Source of the DNA: JACDAN01 sp035535195
Lineage (GTDB): Bacteria > Actinomycetota > Thermoleophilia > Gaiellales > Gaiellaceae
DNA: 64,000 nucleotides
NCBI GenBank assembly: GCA_035535195.1
Contig: DATLQK010000029.1
Span: forward strand, 8,340-72,339
Direction: 5' to 3'
In this document: positions 32,600-41,323 of the stretch, one piece after another
Layout of the letters: each line of letters begins with the position of its first letter
How positions within the stretch are numbered: position 1 is the stretch's first letter
Translations under genes and position numbers: made by a program
Notes under the pieces: generated by a model
Database searches by the model: none
Told to the model about the DNA's origin: nothing
Seen by the model: the letters and a program-made list of their open reading frames with translations, nothing else

Positions 32600-32637
32600 C
32601 GAACCTTGTTCGGAAAGGCCCCTACGAACGCCGTTCG
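32600..32637 (-). promoter_or_regulatory. Two CGAAC-N3-GTTCG palindromes in the LivK leader
   Basis: CGAACCTTGTTCG (32600-32612) and CGAACGCCGTTCG (32625-32637) share five-base arms with a three-base centre and are 25 bp apart centre to centre. They lie directly upstream of the LivK-like Shine-Dalgarno, downstream of a possible -10 (TATGCA on the minus strand, ~32670). This placement suits a roadblock-type repressor. The rest of the 247-base divergent gap holds no gene. Confidence 0.6.
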
Positions 32638-32832
32638 CGCGCTCGGGGCGGAAACCCCCCACCAATGTGCATAGACCCCCTTCCGATCCTTTCACGGGGT
32701 TAGACGCATTCGCCGCGAATTCGGTTGTCGGGAGTTGCACCGGCCGATTCTCTCACTGTCGGGGACGCACGCGGTGGAGGGCTGTCCCCTGGGCTACGTC
32801 CCACCGTGCGCCCTATGGAAGGATCGGTTTCG

Positions 32833-33864
32833 ATGCCACCGCCGCTTCGGATCGGGGTCATGCAGCTGACGATGGAGCCGCTCGAGGAGATGCTGGCCTC
32901 TGCGCGCGCGATGGACCAGGCCGGCCTCGACACGATCTGGCTGGCTGAGGCCTACCCGTGGTGGCGGAAGCACGGGATGGAGGCGCGCTCCTCGACGGTC
33001 GTGTCCGCGCTGATGGCGGCCGAGACGGAGCGGCTCACGATCGGCTGGGGGATCATCTCGCCGTTCACGCGCCACCCGGTCCAGGTGGCGATGGACGCGC
33101 GCGTCGTCCAGGAGGCGGCGGGCCCGGGCCGGTTCCTGCTCGGCTTCGGGACCTCGAAGATCTTCCTCAACAACACGAAGCAACAGACCAACAAGACGCT
33201 GGGGCCGATGCGCGACGCGGTCGAGATCGTGCGCGGCGTCCTCGGCGGGGGCGAGTTCCGCTACGACGGCGACACGTGGAGCGCCGACGTCCCGGCACTG
33301 CAGGGGGAAGCGGAGACCCCGCGCGACGTGCCGCCGGTGTACGTCGCGGCGACCGCGCCCAAGATGCAGGCGCTCGCCGGTGAGATCGCCGACGGCTGCC
33401 TGACGCCGTCGATCACGACGCCCGCCTTCGTCCGCTACACGCGCGAGAACGTCGATGCCGACATCGACATCGGCTGCACGGTCGTGGCGTCGATCGGCGA
33501 GGACCGGGCGGCGGGACGCGACGGAGCCAGGGAGATCGCCGGGATGTACCTCGCGAACAAGGTGCAGAACATCCAGGGTTCCGCCGACACGCTGCTCGAG
33601 CTCGCCGGGATCGAGCAGGACGAGATCCGGCCGGTCGCAGAGGCGATGGAGCGGGGTGGACGGCTGGCGGCGAAGGAGCAGGTCACCGACGAGCTGCTCG
33701 ACAAGTGCAAGCCGATCGCGGGGACACCCGACGACTGCATCGCTGCGATCGAGGAGTACCGCGACGCCGGTTGCACCCACGTGATGCTCGAGCTCTGGGG
33801 CGACGACCGGCATGGGCAGATCAGGCTGTTCGGCGAACGGGTGCTGCCGCACTTCAGAGGCTGA
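32833..33864 (+). CDS. LLM-class (bacterial luciferase-like) F420-type oxidoreductase
   Basis: A 343-residue TIM-barrel flavin/F420 oxidoreductase: PPPLRIGVMQLTMEPLEEMLASARAMDQAGLDTIWLAE, ERLTIGWGIISPFTRHPVQVAMDARVVQEAAGPGRFLLGFGTS and a C-terminal GTPDDCIAAIEEYRDAGCTHVMLEL. The pattern is that of F420-dependent LLM enzymes (glucose-6-phosphate dehydrogenase/methylene-H4MPT reductase type). GAAGGA stands 10 bases before ATG 32833; ATG 32815 is an alternative. It is the first gene of an eleven-gene run ending at 43016. Confidence 0.88.
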   Translation: MPPPLRIGVMQLTMEPLEEMLASARAMDQAGLDTIWLAEAYPWWRKHGMEARSSTVVSALMAAETERLTIGWGIISPFTRHPVQVAMDARVVQEAAGPGRFLLGFGTSKIFLNNTKQQTNKTLGPMRDAVEIVRGVLGGGEFRYDGDTWSADVPALQGEAETPRDVPPVYVAATAPKMQALAGEIADGCLTPSITTPAFVRYTRENVDADIDIGCTVVASIGEDRAAGRDGAREIAGMYLANKVQNIQGSADTLLELAGIEQDEIRPVAEAMERGGRLAAKEQVTDELLDKCKPIAGTPDDCIAAIEEYRDAGCTHVMLELWGDDRHGQIRLFGERVLPHFRG

Positions 33865-34196
33865 TGGCGAGGCTCACCGTCACCGGCTACGGCGAGGTCT
33901 CGGTGCCGCCCGACGAGGCGCGCGTCGACCTGAACGTCGTCGCGCGGGGCGACTCGCCGGGCGAGGCGCTCAGCGGCGTCGCCGATCGCGCGAAGTCGCT
34001 CGTCGCGCTCCTCGACGAGCTCGGAATTCCGCCGGAGCAGCGTCTGACGAGCGGGATCTGGGCCCACGACGACCCGAGCCGGGCGGAGCCACGCGATTCC
34101 AGGCCGGCGAGCGTCGATTCCGGGCCGCTGGTCGAGGCGAGCCAGGCCACCGTGGCGGCGAGCGTCACCGTCACCTTCGAGGCGGAGCCGGCGTGA
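33864..34196 (+). CDS. Short SIMPL (DUF541)-like protein
   Basis: A 110-residue protein starting MARLTVTGYGEVSVPPDEARVDLNVVARGDSPGEAL, a clear SIMPL-domain N-terminus, and ending TVAASVTVTFEAEPA. Normal SIMPL proteins are 210-240 residues and exported, so this is about half a domain with no signal peptide. The junction with the M20 gene is a clean GTGA overlap, so it may be a natural short form rather than a broken gene. The family's function is unknown. Confidence 0.75.
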   Translation: MARLTVTGYGEVSVPPDEARVDLNVVARGDSPGEALSGVADRAKSLVALLDELGIPPEQRLTSGIWAHDDPSRAEPRDSRPASVDSGPLVEASQATVAASVTVTFEAEPA

Positions 34197-35380
34197 TCCA
34201 GGAGCGGCGCCTCGTCGACCTCGCGCTAAGGCTCGTGTCGACGCCCTCCTTCACCGGATCCGAGGAGGCCGCGGCGCGGCTGACGGCGAGGGAGCTCGAG
34301 GAGCTCGGGCTGCAGGTGATGTGGCAGCAGGTCGAGGAGAACCGCGCGAACGTCGTTGGCACGTGGCCGGGCGAGGGCGGCGGTCCGACGCTGATGTTCA
34401 ACGGCCATTTGGACACCTCGTACTCCGGCGAGGAGCCGTGGCTGCGCGAGATCCCGGGCTTCCGGCCGGAGGGCTTCGAGCGCGACGGCCGCATCTACGG
34501 CCTGGGGATCTCGAACATGAAGGGCGCGCTCGCCGCCTACGTCGAGGCGGTACGGTCGCTGATCGAGGACGGCGTCCGGCTGAAGGGCGACGTCCTGATC
34601 GCCGCCGTCTGCGGCGAGATCGAGAAGACGCAGCAGGGGGACGCCCAGGGCGCGGAGTACCGGGGCTATGCGGCCGGCTCGCGCTACCTCGTCGGGCACG
34701 GCGGCGCGGCGGACTACTGCATCCTCGGCGAGCCGACGGAGAACAAGCTCGTGCTCGCGCACTTCGGGACGACCTGGCTGCGGCTCCGCGTCCGCGGGCC
34801 CTTCATCCACACGGCGTTCTCGTCCGGGCGCCTGGCGGAGAACTCGATCGTGAAGATGCGAAGCGTGCTCGACGCCGCGCTCGCGTTCCTGCCGGAGTGG
34901 GAGGAGGAGATGTCGTACGGCGACGTCGCGGGCGTCGCCAACATCGGCGCGATCCAGGGCGGCTTCGGCTGGCGTGCCTCGCGGACGCCGCACGCGACCG
35001 ACCTCTTCCTCGACCTCCGTGTCCCGCCGAACGTCTCGATGGCCGACGCCCGACGCCGCGCCTTGGCCTGGGCGCGGTCGCTGGAAGGCGTCGAGGCCGA
35101 GGTCTACGTCACCGCGCCCGGCGCGGAGGTCGACAAAGGCAGCCCGGTGGTCGGCGCAGTCGCTGCCGCGCACGAGGAGGTATTCGGCTCGGCGCCGGAG
35201 CGTGACGTCACCCGCTGGTTCTCAGATGCGTCCGTGCTTTCCCGCTACGGGATCGCGACGCTGAACTATGGGACTTCGTCCGGGCTGCCGGACGCGGAGC
35301 TCGGCGAGAACCTGGAGATCGAGGGGCTCGTGAAGACGGCCGACGTCTATGCGCGCGCGGCGCGGACGGTGTGCGGATGA
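34193..35380 (+). CDS. M20-family metallo-amidohydrolase (ArgE/DapE-like)
   Basis: A 395-residue M20 peptidase/deacylase. MFNGHLDTSYSGEE holds the first metal His-Asp and catalytic Asp; GLGISNMKGALAAY holds the bridging position, which reads Asn rather than the usual Asp; AAVCGEIEKTQQ holds the general-base Glu region; the dimerisation (lid) domain lies in the middle, and RWFSDASVLSRYGIATLNYG near the end. Family members cleave N-acyl amino acids, carbamoyl amino acids or dipeptides. GTG 34193 overlaps the SIMPL stop. It probably opens an amide in the island's substrate (inference). Confidence 0.88.
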   Translation: MIQERRLVDLALRLVSTPSFTGSEEAAARLTARELEELGLQVMWQQVEENRANVVGTWPGEGGGPTLMFNGHLDTSYSGEEPWLREIPGFRPEGFERDGRIYGLGISNMKGALAAYVEAVRSLIEDGVRLKGDVLIAAVCGEIEKTQQGDAQGAEYRGYAAGSRYLVGHGGAADYCILGEPTENKLVLAHFGTTWLRLRVRGPFIHTAFSSGRLAENSIVKMRSVLDAALAFLPEWEEEMSYGDVAGVANIGAIQGGFGWRASRTPHATDLFLDLRVPPNVSMADARRRALAWARSLEGVEAEVYVTAPGAEVDKGSPVVGAVAAAHEEVFGSAPERDVTRWFSDASVLSRYGIATLNYGTSSGLPDAELGENLEIEGLVKTADVYARAARTVCG

Positions 35381-36243
35381 GGCTCGTCACCTACGACGGC
35401 GGGAAGGTCGGACGCCTGGACGGCGCGGAGGTCGTCCGGCTCGAGGTCCCGGACATGCGGACGTACTTCGAGCGCGGCGGGGCCGAGGACGCCTCGGAGC
35501 GGATCGCCCTGGCGGAGGTCGAGCTCGAGGCGCCGATCGTCCCGAAGAAGTTCTTCCACACGGCCGGGAACTTCCGGGAGCACGAGGAGGAATCGAAGCA
35601 GGTCGACTGGTCGCACGCGATCGCACCCTGGATCGTCTTCTTTCAGAACGTCGACGCGATCGTCGGGCCCGACGACCCGGTCGTCTACCCGGAGCACCTG
35701 ACCGACGAGCTGGACTACGAGCTCGAGCTGGCGGTCGTGATCTCGAAGCCGGGGAAGTGGTTCTCGGCCGAGGAGGCGATGGACCACGTCGGGGGCTACG
35801 TGATCTTCAACGACATCACGGCCCGGGACATCCAGCGGCGCGAGATGGAGTCCGGCGTCTTCTCCTTCTGCAAGGCGATCGACACCTTCTGCCCGCTTGG
35901 GCCGTGGATCGTGACGCCGGACGAGATCCCCGACCCGCACGACCTCGCGATGGAGCTGCGCGTGAACGGCGAGGTGCGGCAGACGTCGCACTCCGGCCGG
36001 ATGTCGGTGACGATCCCGGAGATCCTGGCGCACTACGCGCCGCTCGGGTACTCCGCAGGCGACATCGTTTCGACGGGCACGGTCAGCGGCGTCGCGGGCT
36101 TCAGCGAGGACGCGGTATCACTGTACCTGAGGCCCGGCGACGTGATGGAGGCGGAGATCGAGCGGATCGGCGTGCTGCGCAACCCCGTCATCTCGTGGCA
36201 GGAGGCGCACGGTGAGCCGGCGCCCGAGCGAGTCAGGTGGTAG
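35377..36243 (+). CDS. Fumarylacetoacetate hydrolase (FAH)-family protein
   Basis: A 288-residue protein of the FAH/HpaG-type family: PKKFFHTAGNFREHEEESK, DYELELAVVISKPGKWF (metal Glu residues), NDITARDIQRREM (metal Asp), and VSTGTVSGVAG near the C-terminus. These enzymes hydrolyse, decarboxylate or hydrate beta-diketo or 2-oxo acids. ATG 35377 overlaps the M20 stop (ATGA). The gene overlaps the following MBL gene by 7 bases. Confidence 0.9.
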   Translation: MRLVTYDGGKVGRLDGAEVVRLEVPDMRTYFERGGAEDASERIALAEVELEAPIVPKKFFHTAGNFREHEEESKQVDWSHAIAPWIVFFQNVDAIVGPDDPVVYPEHLTDELDYELELAVVISKPGKWFSAEEAMDHVGGYVIFNDITARDIQRREMESGVFSFCKAIDTFCPLGPWIVTPDEIPDPHDLAMELRVNGEVRQTSHSGRMSVTIPEILAHYAPLGYSAGDIVSTGTVSGVAGFSEDAVSLYLRPGDVMEAEIERIGVLRNPVISWQEAHGEPAPERVRW

Positions 36244-37043
36244 TCGGCGAGGTTCAGATCAGCTCTCTGCCCGACGCGCTGGGCGACCTGGGCGAGTTCG
36301 ACGAGCTGTTCCCTACCACGACGGACTGGGACGCCTATCGAGAGGCATACCCCTCGAGCTTCAACGGGTCGCGGTTCCGGTTCCCCGTCGTCACCTACCT
36401 GTTGCGGAGCGGTGGCCGGAACGTCCTGGTCGACACCGGGGCCGGACCGCGAGGGCTGTGGGACGAGTGGGATCCGGAGCGCGCCGCAGAGCTTCCAGAC
36501 GCGCTGGCCGCGCAAGGAGCCGAGCCCGAGGAGGTCGACGTCGTCTTCTTCACGCACCTCCACATCGACCACGTCGGCTGGAACACGGACGACCACGGAC
36601 GGCCGTTCTTCCCGAACGCCCGCTACGTCGTCCACCGCGACGCCCTCGCCTTCGCGCGCGGCGAGGGCCGCCGCACCCATACGCCCCGCACGATCGACCC
36701 GATCGAGTTCGAGGAGCTCGACGGTGAGGCCGAGCTCGCCCCGGGGATCACGACGACCCCGCTCCCCGGTCACTACCCGGGCCACATGGGCGTGCGGATC
36801 CGCCTGGGCGGCGGTGGGGAGGCGTTCGTACTCGGCGACGCCGCGGCGCACCCGATGCTGTTCGACCGTCCGGCCGACACGTTCGCGAGTGACGTCGACG
36901 AAGCCGGGTCGATCCAGACGCGAGAGCGCCTGCTCCCCGAGCTCGTCGACACCGGCGTGCTCGTCCTCTGTGGCCACTTTCCCGACGGCGGTATCGGCCG
37001 CCTGCTCCGGCGCGACGGCCGCGTCCTCTGGACGGCCGTGTGA
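36237..37043 (+). CDS. Metallo-beta-lactamase-fold hydrolase (lactonase-like)
   Basis: A 268-residue MBL-fold enzyme: YLLRSGGRNVLVDTGAGPRG, metal motif FFTHLHIDHVGWN (~residues 101-113), a later His in PLPGHYPGHMGV, the bridging Asp in FVLGDAAAHP and the final His in LVLCGHFPDGGIG. The order matches AHL-lactonase-like members of the superfamily. In this context it may open a lactone or thioester intermediate. GTG 36237 overlaps the FAH gene by 7 bases. Confidence 0.88.
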   Translation: MVVGEVQISSLPDALGDLGEFDELFPTTTDWDAYREAYPSSFNGSRFRFPVVTYLLRSGGRNVLVDTGAGPRGLWDEWDPERAAELPDALAAQGAEPEEVDVVFFTHLHIDHVGWNTDDHGRPFFPNARYVVHRDALAFARGEGRRTHTPRTIDPIEFEELDGEAELAPGITTTPLPGHYPGHMGVRIRLGGGGEAFVLGDAAAHPMLFDRPADTFASDVDEAGSIQTRERLLPELVDTGVLVLCGHFPDGGIGRLLRRDGRVLWTAV

Positions 37044-38194
37044 CCTGGTCGCGGGACGACGCGAAGCTCGACCGCGTTCGCGCGCTGATGGCCGAGGAGG
37101 AGCTCGACGCCCTCGTCGTCCGCGCGCCGGACAACGTCCTCTACCTCTCCAACTTCTGGGCCATGAAGGGCTACGACGCCGTCGTCTTCCCGCGCGAGGG
37201 CGACCCGACACTGATCTGCCTCGAGGCGTCCGCCGACGACGCGGCGCGCACGGCCTGGACGGACGACGTCCGCTTCTTCGGCGGCTACGACGAGGGCGAC
37301 CCGCGCCCGCCGCAGGCACGGGCGCTCGACTCGGCGCTCGAGGCCTCCCGCGGCTTCGACCGAGTCGGGCTCGAGCTCTCGCTCGGCACGCAGGCATCGG
37401 ACCGGATGGTCGGCGAGCCGACGACCCACACCGCCGCGTGGTTCTCGGCCTGGCCGACCGCGCAGGACGCCGCGCCGCTCCTCGCCCGGGCGCGCGCGAT
37501 CAAGACGCCGCAAGAGCTCGAGCGGATGCGCCTCGCGAACGAGATCGCCGCCGCGGCGATGGAGCACGTGCGCGCCGTGCTGCGGCCGGGGATGAAGGAG
37601 AGCGAGGCCGGCGCGCTCTGGAACGGCTTCGTCCATGGCCAGGGGACGGGGTGGGAGGGCAAGGTCGACCTGGCCCACGGCTTCTCGCTCGTCTGGTCGG
37701 GCGAGGGGATCCGGACCTTCACGGCGACCGGCGACCGGCCGGTGCAGGAGCACGAGCCGACGCTGTTCGAGATCTGGGTCTGCGCGGACGGCTACTGGTG
37801 CGACCACACGAAGAATCTGTGCCCGGGGGAGCTCACGCCCGAGTACGAGCGGCTTCGTGAGAGTCTCCTCGGCGTGTACCAGCGTGCGATCGACCACTGC
37901 CGCCCGGGCGCGGCCCTGGACGAGCTCGACCGGCTGATCCGCGACGGTCTCGCGGAGATCGGCTACCCGGGTCAGCCGTCGCATCCGATTGCCCACGGCG
38001 TGGGGGCGAGGGCCCACGAGCCGCCCTACGCCCACCAGGCGATGCCGGCGACGATGGAGGAGGGAATGGTGCTGGCGATCGAGCCCGGGGTGTACTGGGA
38101 GGGCGGCGGCGGGCTTCGCGTCGAGGACAACTTCTTCGTCACGGCCGACGGCGCGGAGAAGCTTTCGCCGTTCCCGGACGGGGTGGTGCGGTGA
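37040..38194 (+). CDS. M24 (pita-bread) peptidase-like hydrolase, metal site largely kept
   Basis: A 384-residue protein with the creatinase/prolidase N-terminal domain and an M24 domain. Probable ligands are Glu in LFEIWV (normally Asp), Asp in YWCDHTKN, His in PIAHGVGARAHEPP, Glu in VLAIEPGVY and Glu in LRVEDNFFVT. The substitution of the first ligand is unusual. Family members include Xaa-Pro peptidase, creatinase and ectoine hydrolase (DoeA/EutD). With an M20 amidohydrolase and EutB/EutC-family genes in the island, cleavage of a cyclic or N-substituted amide is plausible. Confidence 0.87.
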   Translation: MTWSRDDAKLDRVRALMAEEELDALVVRAPDNVLYLSNFWAMKGYDAVVFPREGDPTLICLEASADDAARTAWTDDVRFFGGYDEGDPRPPQARALDSALEASRGFDRVGLELSLGTQASDRMVGEPTTHTAAWFSAWPTAQDAAPLLARARAIKTPQELERMRLANEIAAAAMEHVRAVLRPGMKESEAGALWNGFVHGQGTGWEGKVDLAHGFSLVWSGEGIRTFTATGDRPVQEHEPTLFEIWVCADGYWCDHTKNLCPGELTPEYERLRESLLGVYQRAIDHCRPGAALDELDRLIRDGLAEIGYPGQPSHPIAHGVGARAHEPPYAHQAMPATMEEGMVLAIEPGVYWEGGGGLRVEDNFFVTADGAEKLSPFPDGVVR

Positions 38195-39351
38195 TCTGGA
38201 CCGGCGAGGTGAACCGGCCCCACGCGCTCGATGCGACCGTCGGCTTCTACGACACCACGTTGCGCGACGGCGAGCAGACCGTCGGCGTCGTGCTGATGCC
38301 GGAGGAGAAGCTCGAGATCGCGCGCGCTCTCTCCGACGCCGGGGTCGAGCGGATCGAGGCCGGCTTCCCGAGGGTCTCGGCCGACGACTGGGAGGCGGTA
38401 CGGCTCATCTCCGGGGCCGGCCTCGAGGCGGAGATCTGGGGGTTCTCGCGCGCCGTCGCGGCCGACGTCGAGGCGCTGGTCGAGCTCGGCGTGGGCGCGA
38501 GCGTGATCGAGTCGCCGATCTCGGAGCTCAAGCTCCGGGCGCTCCGCGTCTCGCGAGAGGAGATGCTGAACCGGATCCGGAACGCGGTCGCCACCGCCGT
38601 CCAGGCCGGGATCCACGTCGCGTACTTCGGCGTCGACTCGACGCGGGCCGAGCCGGAGTTCTTCGACGCCGCCTACTCCGCCGCCGTCGAGGCGGGCGCC
38701 GCCGAGGTCGTCGTGGTCGACACGCTCGGCGTCGCCGGCCCGGAGGCGGTGGCCGAGCTCGTGGGCCGTACCCGCGAGCGCCTCGGCCCGGAGATCCCCG
38801 TCCACTTTCACGGCCACAACGACTTCGGCCTCGCCACGGCCAACGCCGTCGCCGCGGTCAAGGCCGGAGCCGAGTGGGTCCACGGCACCGTCAACGGCAT
38901 GGGCGAGCGGGCCGGCAACGCGAACCTCGCAGAGGTCGCGCTGACGCTGCGCGCCGTCTACGGAGTCGAGACGCGGCTCGACCTCAAGCGGGCTCGCGTG
39001 CTGGCGGCGCGGGTGCAGGAGCTGTCCGGCTACGAGCTCGAGCCCTGGAAACCCCTGACCGGCGCGAACCTCTTTCGACGCGAGAGCGGCGCGGTCGCGA
39101 GCCAGTTCCACGACCCGGAGTCGATCGAGCCCTACTCGTCCGAGCTCGTCGCGGCCGACCGCGGGATCGTGCTCGGCAAGAAGAGCGGCCTCGACTCGAT
39201 CCTGATCAAGGCCGAGGAGCTCGGCCTCGAGATCCCGGAAGAGCGGCGCGCCGAGGTGCTGGCGGCCGTGAAGCAGCTGGGCACCGACAAGCGCGACCTC
39301 GTCACGGACGACGAGTTCCGCCGGCTGGTCGCGGAAGGAGGAAGCAGATGA
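38191..39351 (+). CDS. Homocitrate/isopropylmalate synthase-family (HMGL-like) protein
   Basis: A 386-residue DRE-TIM metallolyase: GFYDTTLRDGEQTVGVVLMPEEK near the start, VHFHGHNDFGLATANAVAAVKAGAEWVHGTVNGMGERAGNANLAEVAL with the metal HxH, and LGKKSGLDSI late. It lacks the C-terminal regulatory domain of LeuA, so it looks like a homocitrate synthase or other acyl-CoA/2-oxoacid condensing (or cleaving) enzyme. GTG 38191 overlaps the M24 stop. Substrate not assigned. Confidence 0.88.
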   Translation: MIWTGEVNRPHALDATVGFYDTTLRDGEQTVGVVLMPEEKLEIARALSDAGVERIEAGFPRVSADDWEAVRLISGAGLEAEIWGFSRAVAADVEALVELGVGASVIESPISELKLRALRVSREEMLNRIRNAVATAVQAGIHVAYFGVDSTRAEPEFFDAAYSAAVEAGAAEVVVVDTLGVAGPEAVAELVGRTRERLGPEIPVHFHGHNDFGLATANAVAAVKAGAEWVHGTVNGMGERAGNANLAEVALTLRAVYGVETRLDLKRARVLAARVQELSGYELEPWKPLTGANLFRRESGAVASQFHDPESIEPYSSELVAADRGIVLGKKSGLDSILIKAEELGLEIPEERRAEVLAAVKQLGTDKRDLVTDDEFRRLVAEGGSR

Positions 39352-39743
39352 GCCATCACCGTCAACTCTTGAACCCGCCGGAGCTCCATCCCGCTCCGGG
39401 CTTCAGCCACGTCGCGATCGCGGAGGGCGACAAGGTCGTGCACTTCGCCGGCCAGGTCGCGCTCGCGCCGGACTTCTCACTCCTCGCCGACGACCTCTAC
39501 GGGCAGACGGTCGGGGCGATGCGGAACCTCGAGATCGCGCTGAATGCGGCCGGCGTGGGTTGGGACGACATCGTCCGGCGGACGATCTACACGACCCAGC
39601 CGACCGAGTACGAGACGATCACGCGGGCGATCGACGAGGTCACCGGCGGCGCCGACCATCCAGCCCAGACCATCCTCGGCGTCACCGGCCTGGCCGTGCC
39701 CGGCCTCCTGATCGAGATCGAGTGCACGGCGGTGCTCTCCTGA
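39348..39743 (+). CDS. RidA/YjgF-family protein lacking the usual catalytic Arg
   Basis: A 131-residue single-domain Rid protein (AGQVALAPDFSLLADDLYGQTVGAMRNLEIALNAAGVGWDDIVRRTIY...LIEIECTAVLS). Canonical RidA imine deaminases have an Arg in a RLPK-type segment before the last strand; here that segment is GLAVPGLLIEIE and the position aligns with Leu. It may therefore belong to the Rid groups without the standard imine deaminase activity. AAGGAGGAAGC precedes ATG 39348. Its TGA overlaps a CTG start for the next gene. Confidence 0.88.
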   Translation: MSHHRQLLNPPELHPAPGFSHVAIAEGDKVVHFAGQVALAPDFSLLADDLYGQTVGAMRNLEIALNAAGVGWDDIVRRTIYTTQPTEYETITRAIDEVTGGADHPAQTILGVTGLAVPGLLIEIECTAVLS

Positions 39744-41323
39744 CCCACGACGCCGTCGTCGTCGGCAGCGGGATCAACGGCCTCGTCTGCGCCGCGCTCC
39801 TCTCCCGCGCCGGCTGGGACGTCTGCATGCTGGAACGGAACGGCTGGTTCGGCGGCGCGATCAGGACGGACGAGATCACCGAGCCCGGCTTCAAGCACGA
39901 TGTCTTCAGCGCCTGGCACCCGCTCTGGGTCGGTGGCGCTGCCCACGCAGAGCTCGGCCCCGACCTCGAGGCCCACGGGCTCGAGTACCTGAACACCGAG
40001 CTGCCGACCGGGACGCTCTTCCCGGACGGGGAGAGCGCGTTCCTGCTCCGGACGGCCGACGCGAACGCCGAGGAGCTCGACCGGCACCACTCCGGGGACG
40101 GCGACGCCTGGCGCGCGATGCTCGGCGGGTTCTTCCCGAACGCGGACCTCGCGTTCGGCGTGCTCGGCACGGAGCTCTGGTCGCGGCAGGGAGCGACGCT
40201 CGGCGCGAAGGCGGTCCGGCGGCTCGGCCGCCGTGGGGCGGCGGAGTTCGCGGGCCGGCTCTTGATCTCTGCGCGCGACTGGCTCGAGACGACGTTCGGC
40301 TCGGAACGGGCGCACGGGCTGCTCGCGCCCTGGGTGCTCCACACCGGGCTCGGCCCCGACGCCGCCGCCTCGGGCTACATGGCGCAGGTGATCGCGGTCG
40401 CCGTGCAGGAGGGCGGAATGCCGATCCCGGTCGGCGGCGGCCAGAAGCTCCCCGACGCGCTGGTCTCGCTGATCCGCGCGAACGGCGGAACGTGCGAGAC
40501 CGGCGTCCACGTCGAGCGGGTCTTCACCGGCGGCGTTCGCACCGACGACGGCCGCACGATCGGCGCGTCGCAGGCCGTGATCTGCAACGTCACCCCGACG
40601 CAGCTCTACGGCGAGCTGCTCGAGGGGCAGTCGGAGCGCGCACAGGGGTTTCGCTACGGGCGCAGCGAGATGCAGATCCACTACGCGCTCTCCGAGCCAC
40701 CGCGCTGGGAGGGAGACACGCGGCTTGGCGAGACGGCGATCGTCCACCTGACCCCGGGCCTCGACGGCGTGTCGCGCGCTGTCAACGAGGCCGAGCGCGG
40801 CTTGCTGCCCGCGGAGGCGACGGTCGTCGTCGGTCAGCCGCTGACGATGGACGCCTCGCGCGCGCCACACGGTCACGGGCTGCTCTGGATCCAGCTCCAG
40901 GAGCTCCCGTGGCGGATCAAGGGCGACGCTGCGAGGGAGCTCGACGTCGGCGACGGCAGCTGGACCGACGACCTCCGTGAGCGCTACGCCGACCGGATCC
41001 AGGAGCGGATCGCGCGCCACATCCCGAACCTCGAGTCGTCGATCCTGGGACGCACCGTTCTCTCGCCGGCCGATCTCGAGGCGGCGAACATCAACCTCCG
41101 CCAGGGCGACCCCTACGGCGGATCGCTCGCGCTCGACCAGAACTTCCTCTGGCGTCCCCTGCCCTCGCTGCCCGGCCACCGGACGCCCGTGGACGGCGTC
41201 TGGCACGTCGGCGCCAGCACCCACCCCGGGCCGGGGCTGGGCGGGGGCTCGGGCACGCTCGTCGCGCAGCAGCTGCTCGCCCCGTCGCTCGTCACCCGCG
41301 CGAAGAGGCTCGTCCGGGGCTGA
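39740..41323 (+). CDS. FAD-dependent oxidoreductase (phytoene-desaturase/PYROXD2-like), CTG start
   Basis: A 527-residue flavoprotein with the dinucleotide-binding segment DAVVVGSGINGLVCAALLSRAGWDVCMLERNGWFGGAIRT at the very N-terminus and the family C-terminus DGVWHVGASTHPGPGLGGGSGTLVAQ. These enzymes oxidise carotenoid or amine/hydride donors; cellular substrates of the PYROXD2-like branch are unknown. No ATG, GTG or TTG lies in frame before the FAD motif; CTG 39740, inside the RidA stop (CTGA), is the likely start. It overlaps the TIM-barrel gene by one base. Confidence 0.9.
   Translation: MTHDAVVVGSGINGLVCAALLSRAGWDVCMLERNGWFGGAIRTDEITEPGFKHDVFSAWHPLWVGGAAHAELGPDLEAHGLEYLNTELPTGTLFPDGESAFLLRTADANAEELDRHHSGDGDAWRAMLGGFFPNADLAFGVLGTELWSRQGATLGAKAVRRLGRRGAAEFAGRLLISARDWLETTFGSERAHGLLAPWVLHTGLGPDAAASGYMAQVIAVAVQEGGMPIPVGGGQKLPDALVSLIRANGGTCETGVHVERVFTGGVRTDDGRTIGASQAVICNVTPTQLYGELLEGQSERAQGFRYGRSEMQIHYALSEPPRWEGDTRLGETAIVHLTPGLDGVSRAVNEAERGLLPAEATVVVGQPLTMDASRAPHGHGLLWIQLQELPWRIKGDAARELDVGDGSWTDDLRERYADRIQERIARHIPNLESSILGRTVLSPADLEAANINLRQGDPYGGSLALDQNFLWRPLPSLPGHRTPVDGVWHVGASTHPGPGLGGGSGTLVAQQLLAPSLVTRAKRLVRG

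Noticed and set aside
32600..32637. LexA/SOS box (CGAAC...GTTCG)
   Set aside because: The actinobacterial LexA box has four bases between the arms; both copies here have three, and the gene is a transporter, not a DNA-damage gene.
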